Under the pieces are notes generated by a model. That model made no database searches and was not told the origin of the DNA. It saw only the letters and a list, made by a program, of their open reading frames with translations. Made by a program: the position numbers and the translations under genes. A stretch of 64,000 bases of DNA, from contig NZ_QXEC01000003.1 in the NCBI RefSeq assembly GCF_003583405.1, positions 186,001-250,000 on the forward strand. The letters run 5' to 3'. Within the stretch, counting starts at the first letter, position 1. Each line of letters begins with the position of its first letter. Shown in pieces: positions 8,160-17,142 of the stretch. The DNA comes from Micromonospora radicis (GTDB lineage Bacteria > Actinomycetota > Actinomycetes > Mycobacteriales > Micromonosporaceae).

Positions 8160-9566
8160 GTGATCATTCCGATGACCATCGCGGGACGTTCGGCGCACTC
8201 CCCCGATCGGATGCCGGTGGAGAACCCGGCCACCAGCGAGTTGTTCACCGAGGCGCCGCGGTGCACCGCCACACAGCTCGACGACGCGGTCCTCGGTGCC
8301 GCCGCCGCCTTCGGCCACTGGTCCCGTACCGATGCCGACTCGCGGCGGGCGGCGCTGCTGGCCTGCGGCGCGGCGTTGGCGCGGGCGGGCGACGAGGTGG
8401 CCGAGCTGCTCACCGCCGAACAGGGCAAGCCGTTGCGGCAGGCCCGGGCGGAGGTGGCGCTCGCCGCCGACTGGTTCGGCCACACCGCCGAGCTGTCGTT
8501 ACCCCGGCAGGAACTGGTCGCCGAGGAGACCGTCGAGGCCACGATGGACCGGACGCCGGTGGGACCGGTCGCGGCGATCGCCCCCAGCAACTATCCGATC
8601 ATCCTGGCCGTCACCAAGATCGCACCGGCGCTGTTGGCCGGCAACACGGTGGTGCTCAAGCCGTCACCGGTCACCCCGCTGGCCAGCCTGCGGATGGGAC
8701 AGTTGCTGGCCGAGGCGCTACCGCCGGGCGTACTGAACACGATCAGCGGGGACGGTGACCTCGGACCGGCGTTGGTGGAGCACCCGGCGATCCGGATGAT
8801 CTCCTTCACCGGTTCGGTCCGCTCCGGGCGGGCCATCGCGCGCCGCGCCGCCGACTCGTTCAAGCGGGTGGTCCTGGAGCTGGGCGGGAACGACCCGTGC
8901 GTCGTGCTGCCCGGCACGCGGATCGACCAGGTCGCCGGGGAGATCTTCCGGCGCGCCACCGTCAACAGTGGTCAGTTCTGCGCGGCGATCAAGCGGGTGT
9001 ACGTGTCGGCCGGGCAGGCGGCCGAGCTGACCGAGGCGCTGCACGCCGAGGCGGAGGCGGCGGTACTCGGCGACGGTCGTGATCCGCGTACCGACCTCGG
9101 TCCGCTGGTCAGCCAGGCCCAGCTCGCGCACGTACACCGGTTGGTGGAGTCGGCGGCGCGGGCCGGCGCCCGGGTGGTGGCCGGCGGCGGGGCGCTGCCC
9201 CGGGCCGGGCACTTCTATCCGCCGACCGTGGTGAGCGACCTGCCCCCGGGCACCGACCTGGAGCAGGACGAGCAGTTCGGGCCGGTGGTGCCGGTGATCG
9301 GCTACCACGATCTCGACGAGGCGTTGGCCCGGGCCAACGGCACCCGTTTCGCCCTGGGGGGTTCGGTCTGGGGCGAGCCGGCCGAGGCCCGGGCCCTGGC
9401 CGCCCGCCTCGAGTGCGGCACCGCCTGGGTCAACACCCACGGTGACCTGCGCCACGACGTCCCCTTCGGCGGGCTCCGGGAATCCGGCAGCGGCGTGGAG
9501 TACGGCCACTGGGGGCTGTTGGAGTACACCAACATCAAGATCACCCATACCGTGCGACGGCCCTGA
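8160..9566 (+). CDS. NAD(P)-dependent aldehyde dehydrogenase
   Basis: 468 aa with standard aldehyde dehydrogenase landmarks: IAPSNYPI near residue 142, VVLKPSP near 165, FTGSVRSG near 218, the general base in ELGGNDP near 240, and the catalytic Cys in NSGQFCA near 272. Closest in style to succinate-semialdehyde and gamma-aminobutyraldehyde dehydrogenases, which fits a GABA-like intermediate but does not prove it. Start taken at the GTG with GGGGAGAG upstream; an ATG four codons later is possible. Likely cotranscribed with the PhoX-like gene 44 bp downstream. Confidence 0.85.
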   Translation: MIIPMTIAGRSAHSPDRMPVENPATSELFTEAPRCTATQLDDAVLGAAAAFGHWSRTDADSRRAALLACGAALARAGDEVAELLTAEQGKPLRQARAEVALAADWFGHTAELSLPRQELVAEETVEATMDRTPVGPVAAIAPSNYPIILAVTKIAPALLAGNTVVLKPSPVTPLASLRMGQLLAEALPPGVLNTISGDGDLGPALVEHPAIRMISFTGSVRSGRAIARRAADSFKRVVLELGGNDPCVVLPGTRIDQVAGEIFRRATVNSGQFCAAIKRVYVSAGQAAELTEALHAEAEAAVLGDGRDPRTDLGPLVSQAQLAHVHRLVESAARAGARVVAGGGALPRAGHFYPPTVVSDLPPGTDLEQDEQFGPVVPVIGYHDLDEALARANGTRFALGGSVWGEPAEARALAARLECGTAWVNTHGDLRHDVPFGGLRESGSGVEYGHWGLLEYTNIKITHTVRRP

Positions 9567-9610
9567 ACAGCGGGAACCCGCCGCCGGCCTATCCCTCCTG
9601 GAGGTCAACC

Positions 9611-11530
9611 TTGTCCAGCGCAGTCACCTCGTCGGATTCCCAGCCATATCCGGAGTCGGACGACATCAGCTCCAACCCGTCCGGTAACCGGCTCTTCCAG
9701 GACGTGGTCGCCACCCGGCTGTCCCGCCGTACCGCGCTGACCGGCGGCGTCGTGGCGGCCGCCGGCTTCCTGGGCGCGGGCGTGGCCGGCCCCGGTACGG
9801 CGGCCGCCGCCGGGGCGCGGCACCGCCGACGGCTGCTGAACTTCCCGGCGGTCCCGATCAGCTCCGCGGACACCCTCACCGTCGCCGACGGGTACACCGC
9901 GGAGGTCCTCATCCCCTGGGGCACCCCGATCCGGGCGAACGGGCCGGCCTGGCGCCGGGACGCCTCGAACTCCGCGGCCGACCAGGCCAGGCAGATCGGC
10001 ATGGGCCACGACGGCATGCAGTACTTCCCGTTGGGCCCCGACCGTGGCCTGCTGGTCCTCAACCACGAGTACGCCGACCAGGTGCTGCTCTTCCCCGACG
10101 GTGACGCGGTGATGACCCCGGAGAAGGTGGCCAAGTCGCTGGCGGCGCACGGCGTCAGCGTGGTGGAGGTCGCGCTGCGCCGGGGACGGTGGCAACTGGT
10201 GGACTCCCGGTACAACCGCCGGATCACCACGGACACCCCGGTACGCTTCTCCGGCCCGCTCTCGGGCAACCACCCCGCGTTGCAGACCGGGGCCGAGCCG
10301 CGCGGCACGCTGAACAACTGCTCGTGCGGCGCCACCCCGTGGGGCACCTACCTGACCTGCGAGGAGAACTTCAACGAGTACTTCGCCACCGAGGACCCGT
10401 CCTGGGAGCCCACGCCGGAGCAGGCCCGGTACGGCGTGACCCGGTGGGGCTACGGGTACCGGTGGCACCACGGGAATCCGCGCTTCGACCTCGCGGCGAC
10501 CCCCAACGAACCGAACCGGTTCGGCTGGGTGGTGGAGATCGACCCGCGCGACCCGAACAGCAAGCCGGTGAAGCGCACCGCGCTGGGACGGATCAAGCAC
10601 GAGACGGCCACGGTGACGGAGTCCCGGGGCCGGGTGGTGGTCTACACCGGCGACGACCAGGTCGGCGAGTACATCTACAAGTTCGTCAGCTCCGGCCGGT
10701 GGCGGACCATGCGGGCGACCGGCCGGCACCCGCTGGACCACGGCACCCTGTACGTGGCCCGCTTCGACGACGACGGCACCGGCCGCTGGTTGCCGCTCAA
10801 GCACGGCACCGGCCCGCTGACCGCGGCCAACGGCTGGCGCGACCAGGCCGACGTGCTGCTGCGGACCCGGCAGGCCGCCGACGCGGTCGGTGCCACGCCG
10901 ATGGACCGGCCGGAGTGGATCGCCGTACACCCGAACACCAACGACGTGTACGTCACGCTGAGCAACGGCACCGGGTTCCCGAACGCGGCCAATCCCCGGC
11001 GGCCCAACCCGTTCGGTCACATCGTCCGATGGCGGGAGCGGCACGGGGACGCCACCGCCACCTCCTTCGAGTGGGACATCTTCCTCCTGGCGGGCGATCC
11101 CGACTTCGACCCGAGTGTGCCGCTGGACGCGGCGAGCAAGTTCGGCTCGCCGGACGGCCTGGCCGTCGACCGCGACGGACGGATGTGGATCCAGAGCGAC
11201 ATCTCCAACTCGTCGCTGAACAATCCCCAGACGTACTACGTCAACCTGGGCAACAACGCGCTGTTGGTGGCCGACCCGGTCACCGGCGAGGTCCGCCGCT
11301 TCGCGGTCGGTCCGCGCGGCTGCGAGCTGTCCGGCATCGCCTTCACCCCGGACCACCGAACCATGTTCATCAACGTGCAGCACCCGGGTGAGGCGGTGCC
11401 CACCCTGGAACGGCCCTCACCGGCGAACCCCCGCTCGGTGAGCAACTGGCCCGACCGTGACCCGAAGGGGCGTCCCCGCTCGGCAACCGTGGCGATCCGG
11501 CGCCGCGACGGCGGCGTGATCGGCCGCTGA
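9611..11530 (+). CDS. PhoX-like (DUF839) Tat-exported phosphatase family protein
   Basis: 639 aa. A twin-arginine signal (SRRTALTGGVVAAAGF, residues ~37-52) follows a Ser-rich N-terminus. The remainder matches the PhoX/DUF839 family: GMGHDGMQYFPL, LNHEY, TCEENFNEYF, DPNSKPVKRTALGR, and PDGLAVDRDGRMWIQSD are typical blade motifs of this metal-dependent alkaline phosphatase fold. Begins with TTG after GGAGG. Exported phosphatases in aminocyclitol-type clusters sometimes remove a self-protective phosphate; here that is speculation, and phosphate scavenging is equally possible. Ends at a strong bidirectional hairpin. Confidence 0.8.
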   Translation: MSSAVTSSDSQPYPESDDISSNPSGNRLFQDVVATRLSRRTALTGGVVAAAGFLGAGVAGPGTAAAAGARHRRRLLNFPAVPISSADTLTVADGYTAEVLIPWGTPIRANGPAWRRDASNSAADQARQIGMGHDGMQYFPLGPDRGLLVLNHEYADQVLLFPDGDAVMTPEKVAKSLAAHGVSVVEVALRRGRWQLVDSRYNRRITTDTPVRFSGPLSGNHPALQTGAEPRGTLNNCSCGATPWGTYLTCEENFNEYFATEDPSWEPTPEQARYGVTRWGYGYRWHHGNPRFDLAATPNEPNRFGWVVEIDPRDPNSKPVKRTALGRIKHETATVTESRGRVVVYTGDDQVGEYIYKFVSSGRWRTMRATGRHPLDHGTLYVARFDDDGTGRWLPLKHGTGPLTAANGWRDQADVLLRTRQAADAVGATPMDRPEWIAVHPNTNDVYVTLSNGTGFPNAANPRRPNPFGHIVRWRERHGDATATSFEWDIFLLAGDPDFDPSVPLDAASKFGSPDGLAVDRDGRMWIQSDISNSSLNNPQTYYVNLGNNALLVADPVTGEVRRFAVGPRGCELSGIAFTPDHRTMFINVQHPGEAVPTLERPSPANPRSVSNWPDRDPKGRPRSATVAIRRRDGGVIGR

Positions 11531-11545
11531 TCCCGCACACCGTAC

Positions 11546-11576
11546 CGGGCCGGGGGACACCACTCCCCCCGGCCCG
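11546..11576. terminator. Bidirectional terminator hairpin
   Basis: An 11-bp perfect G/C stem (11546-11556 with 11566-11576) and a 9-nt loop lie between the convergent PhoX-like and preATP-grasp genes. Confidence 0.7.
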
Positions 11577-11582
11577 TCGCGG

Positions 11583-12938
11583 TCATCCGGCCGACGGCCC
11601 GGCGGCGACCGGCCGGCGGACCCGCTCCCCGCCGCCGACCGCGGCGGTCAGCTCCCGGGCGGCGTCCTCGACGACCTGCCGCGCCTGCGCCGCATCGGTT
11701 CCCGGGGCCATCAGGGACAGCACCGGCTGCCGGAAGCCCAGCCCGCGCACCGACGTCGGATGGATCCGCACCCCGGCGGCCCAGAGCCGGGTGAGCACCG
11801 GCCGTACGTCGTCGAGGTAGGACAGTGGCCCGCGGGTGCCGAGCGTGACCGCGTCGTGGGAGAAGACCACCTGGTCGGTGGCACCCCATCGCCGCAGCAT
11901 GGCGATCGCCGCCATGGCACCGCTGCGCCGGGCGTTGATCTCGGTCACGTAGTAGGTGCCGTCGTCGGCGAGGACGAAGTCCACGCACATCCAGCCGCGG
12001 AAGCCCCGGGCGTGCGCGGCGGCCCCGAGGTCACGGCCGATCCGGGTCATCCGGTCCGCCTCGGCCGCGGGCACCGAGGCGGTTCCGACGTGTACGCCCC
12101 GGACCCGGGAGACGTCCACCGCCATCGCGGTGGGCACGATCTCCCGGACCCCGTCGTCGTCGATCCGCAGGTCCACCGCGGGGCAGCCGACGCCGGGCCG
12201 GTGCGCCACGAACTGCTGCACCAGCAGCGGGAAGGTCCGCAGGAAGGGGTCCCGCTCCACGGCGCTCCACAGCGCCCCGACGCCCCGGGCGTCGTGCTGC
12301 AACACCACCGAGCCGTCGCCGCCGACGCCGTACGGGCTGCGCACGATGACCCGCTCGTGCCGGGTCAACAGGTGCTCGACCGCGCCCCGCAGCTCCGTGT
12401 TGTCGACCACCAACAGGCCGGGCGGCACCCGCACCTCGGACACCTCACGGGCCAGGTCGAGGCAGCTAAGCTTCGAATCCAGGTACCGGCTGACCCAGTA
12501 GTCGCGTTCCGGCACCCCGTCGAGGCGTACCGTCAGGCCCCAGCCGCGCAGGGTCGCCGCGAGCAGGTAGACCTCCGCGGTCGCCCCCCATGTGACCAGC
12601 CGCGCCTCGTCGTGGCCGGTCAACAGCGAGCGGAGCCGGGCCAGCGCGGCGCCGTCGGCGAGCAGGTCCCGGGCCACCATTCCGCTGACGGGGGTCGGCG
12701 AGACGACCGGCGGCGCCGGCTCGTCCAACAGCCGGTGCACGTCGGCGTACCAGTGCCGGTCGTACCCCGCGGGCAGCACCAGCACCCGCCGCCGGCTGCT
12801 CCAGTAGGCCGCGTAGTCGCCGAGGTGCCCGGCCAGGCGGGTGACGACGTCGGTGACGGCCGGGCCCAGGGAGACGGCCGGGTTACGGGTGTTGAACTCG
12901 GCCACGTTGGGCACGACGACGTCGATCGGCTCTGTCAT
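11583..12938 (-). CDS. preATP-grasp ligase (PGM1-like), paralogue 1
   Basis: 451 aa. An N-terminal preATP-grasp-type domain (VVVPNVAEFNTRNP, VLPAGYD near residue 72, LVTWGATAEVY near 140) precedes an ATP-grasp domain (RYLDSKLSCLDLA near 180, VIVRSPYGVGGDGSV near 224, VTEINARRSGAM near 345). The layout and NARRSG signature resemble the pheganomycin peptide ligase PGM1 and its relatives, which join amino acids or peptides by amide bonds. A clear paralogue is encoded at 31396-32745. Start has GGGAAGG upstream. Lies 14 bp downstream of the amidase gene, so probably in one operon with it. Confidence 0.75.
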   Translation of the reverse strand: MTEPIDVVVPNVAEFNTRNPAVSLGPAVTDVVTRLAGHLGDYAAYWSSRRRVLVLPAGYDRHWYADVHRLLDEPAPPVVSPTPVSGMVARDLLADGAALARLRSLLTGHDEARLVTWGATAEVYLLAATLRGWGLTVRLDGVPERDYWVSRYLDSKLSCLDLAREVSEVRVPPGLLVVDNTELRGAVEHLLTRHERVIVRSPYGVGGDGSVVLQHDARGVGALWSAVERDPFLRTFPLLVQQFVAHRPGVGCPAVDLRIDDDGVREIVPTAMAVDVSRVRGVHVGTASVPAAEADRMTRIGRDLGAAAHARGFRGWMCVDFVLADDGTYYVTEINARRSGAMAAIAMLRRWGATDQVVFSHDAVTLGTRGPLSYLDDVRPVLTRLWAAGVRIHPTSVRGLGFRQPVLSLMAPGTDAAQARQVVEDAARELTAAVGGGERVRRPVAAGPSAG

Positions 12939-12952
12939 GCGGACCTTCCCAG

Positions 12953-14446
12953 TCAGTGCTGCCCTGCCGGCAGCTCGTCGGCGGTCACCACGGTCAGCTC
13001 GGGGTGGCCGATGGGTGGCAGGACCGCGGCGAGTCGGCGGGCCACCGCCAGCGTCGTGCGGTCCTGGAGGTAGTCGCCGGCCACCGCGATACCGATCGGC
13101 AGGCCCCGCGAGTCGACGCGGACCGGCACCACCGTGGACGGCAGGTAACTGACCCCGGTCAGGCCCGCCCAGACGATCTGGTCCCAGTACGGGCGCGGCA
13201 CCCCGTCGACGGTGACGGTGCGCTCCTCGAAGGGCCGGTGGTCGTGCCGGGCGGCCAGGTTGGGGGCCACCGGCAGCAGGATCGCGTCGTAGCCGGCGAA
13301 GAACTGCCGCCACCGGGTCCGCAGCCGGGTCCGCTGGTCGTCGGCCTCCGTCCAGTCACGGTAGCGCTGGGCGACGTACTCGCCGCCCAGTACCGCCCGG
13401 GGCGGACGTCGTCCGGCGGCGATCTCGTCGATGTCGTCGGCGGTGTGTTCAGGCATCGCCACCGACGCCAGCAACCGGCGGAAGACGGTGTCGCTGGCGG
13501 CGAGCCGTACCCCGGAGGGGCGGGCCTCCTCGACCTGGACGCCGCTGTCGGCGAGCCGGTCCGCGGCGTCGCGCAGCGCGGCCCGGACCTCGGCGTCCAC
13601 CGGGCAGTAGGGGTCGTCGAACCAGGTCGCCACCCGGCGCACCGGACGCGGCGGCGGCAGCGACAGCCGCCAGGCCGGCGCGTCCCACGGGTGCGGTACG
13701 GCGATCGCCGTCAGGGCGGTCTCCAGATCCTCGACGGTGCGGGCGATCGGGCCGACCACGGCGATGTCCGCCTCCCGCGGCTTGAACGGGTAGGGCGGCA
13801 CGTGGCCGACCATCGGCACCGCGCGGTAGCTGGGTTTGTGGCCGAACACGCCGCAGGCACCGGCGGGTACCCGGATCGAGCCGGCCACGTCGGTGCCGAG
13901 TTCGAGGGAGGTGAACCCGGCGGCGACCGCACCGGCCGCACCGCCGGAGGATCCGCTGGTGGTGTACTCCGGATGCCATGGGTTGCGGGCCACGCCGAAC
14001 AGCTCGTTGTAGGACTGCAGGTCGCCCGAGCCCGACGGCACGTTGGTCTTGCCGAACACGATCACCCCGGCGTCGCGCAGCGCGGCCACCGCCGTGGCGT
14101 CCTCCCGGGGCTGGTACGTCCGCAGGTCGGTCAGGCCGCCGGTGGTCCGCAGACCGGCGGTGGCGAGGCAGTCCTTGATGGTCACGGCCACCCCGTGCAG
14201 CGGCCCTCGCCGTTCGCCCCGGACGGTCGCCTCGTCGGCCTGCCGGGCGTACTCCCGGGCCCGCTCGTCGATGGTGACGACCAGTCCCAGTCCGGCGTTG
14301 AGCTGCTCGATCCGGGCCAGCTGGGTGTCGAGGTACTCCCGGGCCGAGATCCGCCGGGCGGCGATCGCGTCGGCCACCTGCCGCGCCGACCACCAGTACG
14401 GATCCGGGCCGGCCTGTCCAGGATCGAGCACCGTACGCCACCTCAT
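12953..14446 (-). CDS. Amidase signature enzyme
   Basis: 497 aa serine amidase with the Ser-cisSer-Lys triad visible: Lys in VTIKDCLATAG near residue 90, cis-Ser in TTSGSSGGAAG near 167, and the nucleophile Ser in TDVAGSIRVPA near 190. It hydrolyses an amide to acid and ammonia or amine, or can run transamidation. In related polyketide pathways an amidase opens 4-guanidinobutyramide, but no PKS is seen here. It may remove a protecting acyl or amide group (inference). First gene of a leftward pair with the preATP-grasp ligase. Confidence 0.85.
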   Translation of the reverse strand: MRWRTVLDPGQAGPDPYWWSARQVADAIAARRISAREYLDTQLARIEQLNAGLGLVVTIDERAREYARQADEATVRGERRGPLHGVAVTIKDCLATAGLRTTGGLTDLRTYQPREDATAVAALRDAGVIVFGKTNVPSGSGDLQSYNELFGVARNPWHPEYTTSGSSGGAAGAVAAGFTSLELGTDVAGSIRVPAGACGVFGHKPSYRAVPMVGHVPPYPFKPREADIAVVGPIARTVEDLETALTAIAVPHPWDAPAWRLSLPPPRPVRRVATWFDDPYCPVDAEVRAALRDAADRLADSGVQVEEARPSGVRLAASDTVFRRLLASVAMPEHTADDIDEIAAGRRPPRAVLGGEYVAQRYRDWTEADDQRTRLRTRWRQFFAGYDAILLPVAPNLAARHDHRPFEERTVTVDGVPRPYWDQIVWAGLTGVSYLPSTVVPVRVDSRGLPIGIAVAGDYLQDRTTLAVARRLAAVLPPIGHPELTVVTADELPAGQH

Positions 14447-14750
14447 TCCGTTGTCGTCGGCAGATCGCCGCCTGCCCAGTCTTCGCGTCGGGGACCGGCC
14501 CGCGTACCCCTCTCTTCAGCCCTCGATCGGCCATGGCCAGGCGGGCCCCGGGCGGCGGCCGACCGGCCGACCGTCGCGCCAGGGCCCCCGGGTGGCCGTC
14601 GGCACAGGGCCGACCGGTCGCCCGTCGGGACAGGGCGGATCGGCGGCCGTCGGCGGTTGGTCGGCGGCGGTCCGGCTGGCCCAGGATCGCAGCGACCCCA
14701 CCAACCGCCGGCCCGGTGCCCGGTGCCGGCCCAGTCGTGAAGGTGCGCCG
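14447..14750. promoter_or_regulatory. Divergent intergenic region with degenerate GTCGG-rich repeats
   Basis: 304 bp between the amidase and alcohol dehydrogenase genes. About 14555-14690 is made of imperfect repeats built on CCGACCG and GTCGGNACAGGGC (two copies near 14598 and 14626). No protein frame is convincing. The repeats could be regulator sites or simple slippage products. Confidence 0.4.
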
Positions 14751-15857
14751 ATGACCATGCCAGGAACGCGGGCCACGGGGTCCGGACGCGGTGTGCGCCC
14801 GACCATGCGGGCGGTCGTCTATCACGGCCCGGGATCGGTCCGCGTCGACGAGGTGGAGCTGCCCCGGATACGGCATCCGCGGGACGTGATCGTGCGGGTC
14901 ACCCGGACCGCCGTGTGCGGTACCGACCTGCACCCGTACCGGGGAGAGTTGCCGGGGTTCGCGCCCGGCACGGTGCTGGGGCACGAGTTCGCCGGCACCG
15001 TCCACGAGGCGGGGGCGCAGGCGCCGTTCGCCGTCGGGACCAGGGTCTTCGCCTCCGACGTGGTCGCCTGCGGGCGCTGCGCGGAGTGCGCGCGCGGCTG
15101 GCACTACCAGTGCCCCTCGGTGACCCTCTTCGGGTACGCCGACGTGGTCGGGGCGCCGCTGCCCGGTGGGCAGGCCGAGTTCGTCCGGGTGCCGTTCGCC
15201 GACGTGGTGCTCGCCGCCACCCCGGACGACGTCACCGACGAGCAGGCGCTGTTCGCCGGGGACGTGCTGACCACCGGGCTGGCGGCGGTGCAGGGCGCCC
15301 GGGTGAGTCCCGGGGCCCTGGTCGCGGTGGTCGGCGCCGGCCCGCTCGGACTGCTCGCCGGGCTCTGCGCGGTGACGGCCGGCGCCGCACGGGTGGTGGT
15401 CGCCGACCCGACGCCGGCCCGGCGGGAGCGGGCGGCCGGTCTCGGGTTCACCGCGGTCACGCCGGAGCAGCTCGACGAGGCGGTACGCGCCGACGGTGGC
15501 CGCGGCGCGGACGCGGTCATCGAGGCGGTGGGCAGCGACGCGGCGCTGGGCTGCGCGATCCGGGCCGCCGCCGCACACGCCACGGTCTGCGCGGTGGGCG
15601 CCCACCACTCCACCGCGATGCCCTTCCCCACCGGGCTGGCGTTCGCCCGCGAGCTGACGGTGCGGTTCGCCGTCGGTGACCCGATCCGGATGCGGGAACC
15701 GGTGCTGGCGCTGATCCGGTCCGGCCGGCTGGATCCGAGCCGGATCGTCACGCACCGGCTGCCGCTGGGCGAGGCCGGTACGGCGTACCGACTCTTCGAC
15801 CGGCAGGACGCGTTCAAGGTCGTCCTCACCGCCGATGCCGCCACCCCGGCGGTCTGA
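14751..15857 (+). CDS. Zinc-dependent alcohol dehydrogenase (MDR family)
   Basis: 368 aa medium-chain dehydrogenase/reductase. Catalytic zinc site: CGTDLH near residue 57 and GHEF near 79. Structural zinc: four Cys in CGRCAECxxxxxxxC around 107-120. Rossmann motif VVGAGPLG near 197. Resembles threonine and sorbitol dehydrogenases, oxidising a secondary alcohol with NAD(P). Start taken at the ATG with GAAGG just upstream; the conserved family start MRAVVYHG lies 18 codons later. Convergent with the oxygenase gene across a strong hairpin. Confidence 0.85.
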   Translation: MTMPGTRATGSGRGVRPTMRAVVYHGPGSVRVDEVELPRIRHPRDVIVRVTRTAVCGTDLHPYRGELPGFAPGTVLGHEFAGTVHEAGAQAPFAVGTRVFASDVVACGRCAECARGWHYQCPSVTLFGYADVVGAPLPGGQAEFVRVPFADVVLAATPDDVTDEQALFAGDVLTTGLAAVQGARVSPGALVAVVGAGPLGLLAGLCAVTAGAARVVVADPTPARRERAAGLGFTAVTPEQLDEAVRADGGRGADAVIEAVGSDAALGCAIRAAAAHATVCAVGAHHSTAMPFPTGLAFARELTVRFAVGDPIRMREPVLALIRSGRLDPSRIVTHRLPLGEAGTAYRLFDRQDAFKVVLTADAATPAV

Positions 15858-15956
15858 GCCGACGGTGCCACCCCGGCGGCCGGACCGCCCAGCGCCAGTC
15901 CGAGCGCGCACCGCCGGCCGACCGGGCCGGGGCACCGGACCGGGCGGAACGGATCG

Positions 15957-15996
15957 GGCCACCGCCCGCGTCCCGACGGGGGCGCGGGCGGTGGCC
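15957..15996. terminator. Bidirectional terminator hairpin
   Basis: 14-bp perfect stem (15957-15970 with 15983-15996) and a 12-nt loop between the convergent alcohol dehydrogenase and PhyH-type oxygenase genes. Confidence 0.7.
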
Positions 15997-16012
15997 GCCG
16001 GCCGGCGCGCGC

Positions 16013-16858
16013 TCAGGCGGCCAGCGGGATGGGCGCCACCTCACGATCGGCGAGGAAGTCCGGTCGGGGACTCGCCACCGGCCGGGGCGCGTTGCGGACG
16101 CCGTTGTAGACCATCAACAGCATGCCGCGGTCGAACGGCGACAGGTTGGGCGACGAGGCGTGCAGCACGTTCGGGTGGAACATCAGCACGGAGCCGGCCG
16201 GTCCCTTGGGACTGACCAGTCCGCCCTCCTCGGCCAGCCGACGGATGACGGCCCGGTCGACCTGGAACTTCTCGGTGGCGGTGAGGGTCGCCATCCAGTT
16301 CGGCCCGTCCTCGTAGCCGGCCGGCATGCCGTCGGTGTCCGTGCCGGCGAGCAGCCCGTGCCGGTGCGAGCCCGGGATGAACGTCAGCGGACCGTTGAAC
16401 TCGTTGACCTCGTTCAGGAACACCGTGACGTTGACCAGGTCCGGCCGCGGAATCCCGTCGCGGTCCCGCCAGTTGATGTAGTCCTGATGCCACTCCCACT
16501 GGTCGCCCGCGAAGGCGGCCTTGAGGTTGACCTTCGACTGGTGCACGTACACCTCGTCGTCCAGCAGTTGCCGGGCCGCCCCGGCCAGCTCCGCCGACCG
16601 GCTGACCCGGGCCACCACCGGATCGGTGCGGTGCGGTCCGTACACCGATCGCACCGTCACCCCGTCGCGCTCCAGTACCCGCTGCGGCCCCTGCTGGGCC
16701 AGGACCCGCGGGGCGGCCTCGACCAGCTCCGCCAGTAGCTCGGCGGGCAGGTGGTCCCCGGGCAGCAGCAGGAACCCGTCACGGTGGTAGTCCGCCACCA
16801 TCGCGGCGGTCAACGGCGCGGGCCCTGCGGTGGTCCGCGCAGCATCGATCCCGGCCAT
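16013..16858 (-). CDS. Fe(II)/2-oxoglutarate oxygenase, PhyH/EctD-like
   Basis: 281 aa phytanoyl-CoA dioxygenase family protein. The iron triad is H124 and D126 in WEWHQDYINW and probably H233 in HPNVLHAS; R244 may bind 2-oxoglutarate. The WHQD context with VFLNEVNEFNGPLTFIPGSH resembles ectoine and free-amino-acid hydroxylases. Probably hydroxylates an amino acid or an amino-acid-derived intermediate. Start chosen at the ATG with AAGGGAGC upstream, 36 codons inside a longer frame. Divergent from the VioC-like gene, with 284 bp between them. Confidence 0.8.
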   Translation of the reverse strand: MAGIDAARTTAGPAPLTAAMVADYHRDGFLLLPGDHLPAELLAELVEAAPRVLAQQGPQRVLERDGVTVRSVYGPHRTDPVVARVSRSAELAGAARQLLDDEVYVHQSKVNLKAAFAGDQWEWHQDYINWRDRDGIPRPDLVNVTVFLNEVNEFNGPLTFIPGSHRHGLLAGTDTDGMPAGYEDGPNWMATLTATEKFQVDRAVIRRLAEEGGLVSPKGPAGSVLMFHPNVLHASSPNLSPFDRGMLLMVYNGVRNAPRPVASPRPDFLADREVAPIPLAA

Positions 16859-17142
16859 CTGCGCTCCCTTCTCGTCTGCGAACGGAACCCCGCCGACGTG
16901 CGGCGGTGGTCCAGCGGTCGGGGCCGGCGCCGCAACGCGGCGGGCCCCGGTATCCCCACCAGTCAACCGCGACCGCCGCTGCCGGTCTGCTCCTCATTGC
17001 GACCTGGTCAGCTGGGCAGGTCGACCGCGCGCGCCTCCTGCGCTTCCGTCGGTCGGCGGACCCGCCGAAGGTGGGAACGTGACGCATCACGGGCCCGTTG
17101 GTCCGCCGATGCCTGAGCAATCTCGCCCGGAGAGTGAGTCAG

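Noticed and set aside
9605..11383. 592-codon minus-strand frame opposite the PhoX-like gene
   Set aside because: Shadow frame; the plus frame has a Tat signal and family motifs.
13449..15962. 837-codon minus-strand frame spanning amidase and alcohol dehydrogenase
   Set aside because: It crosses two real genes on opposite strands and shows no protein character.
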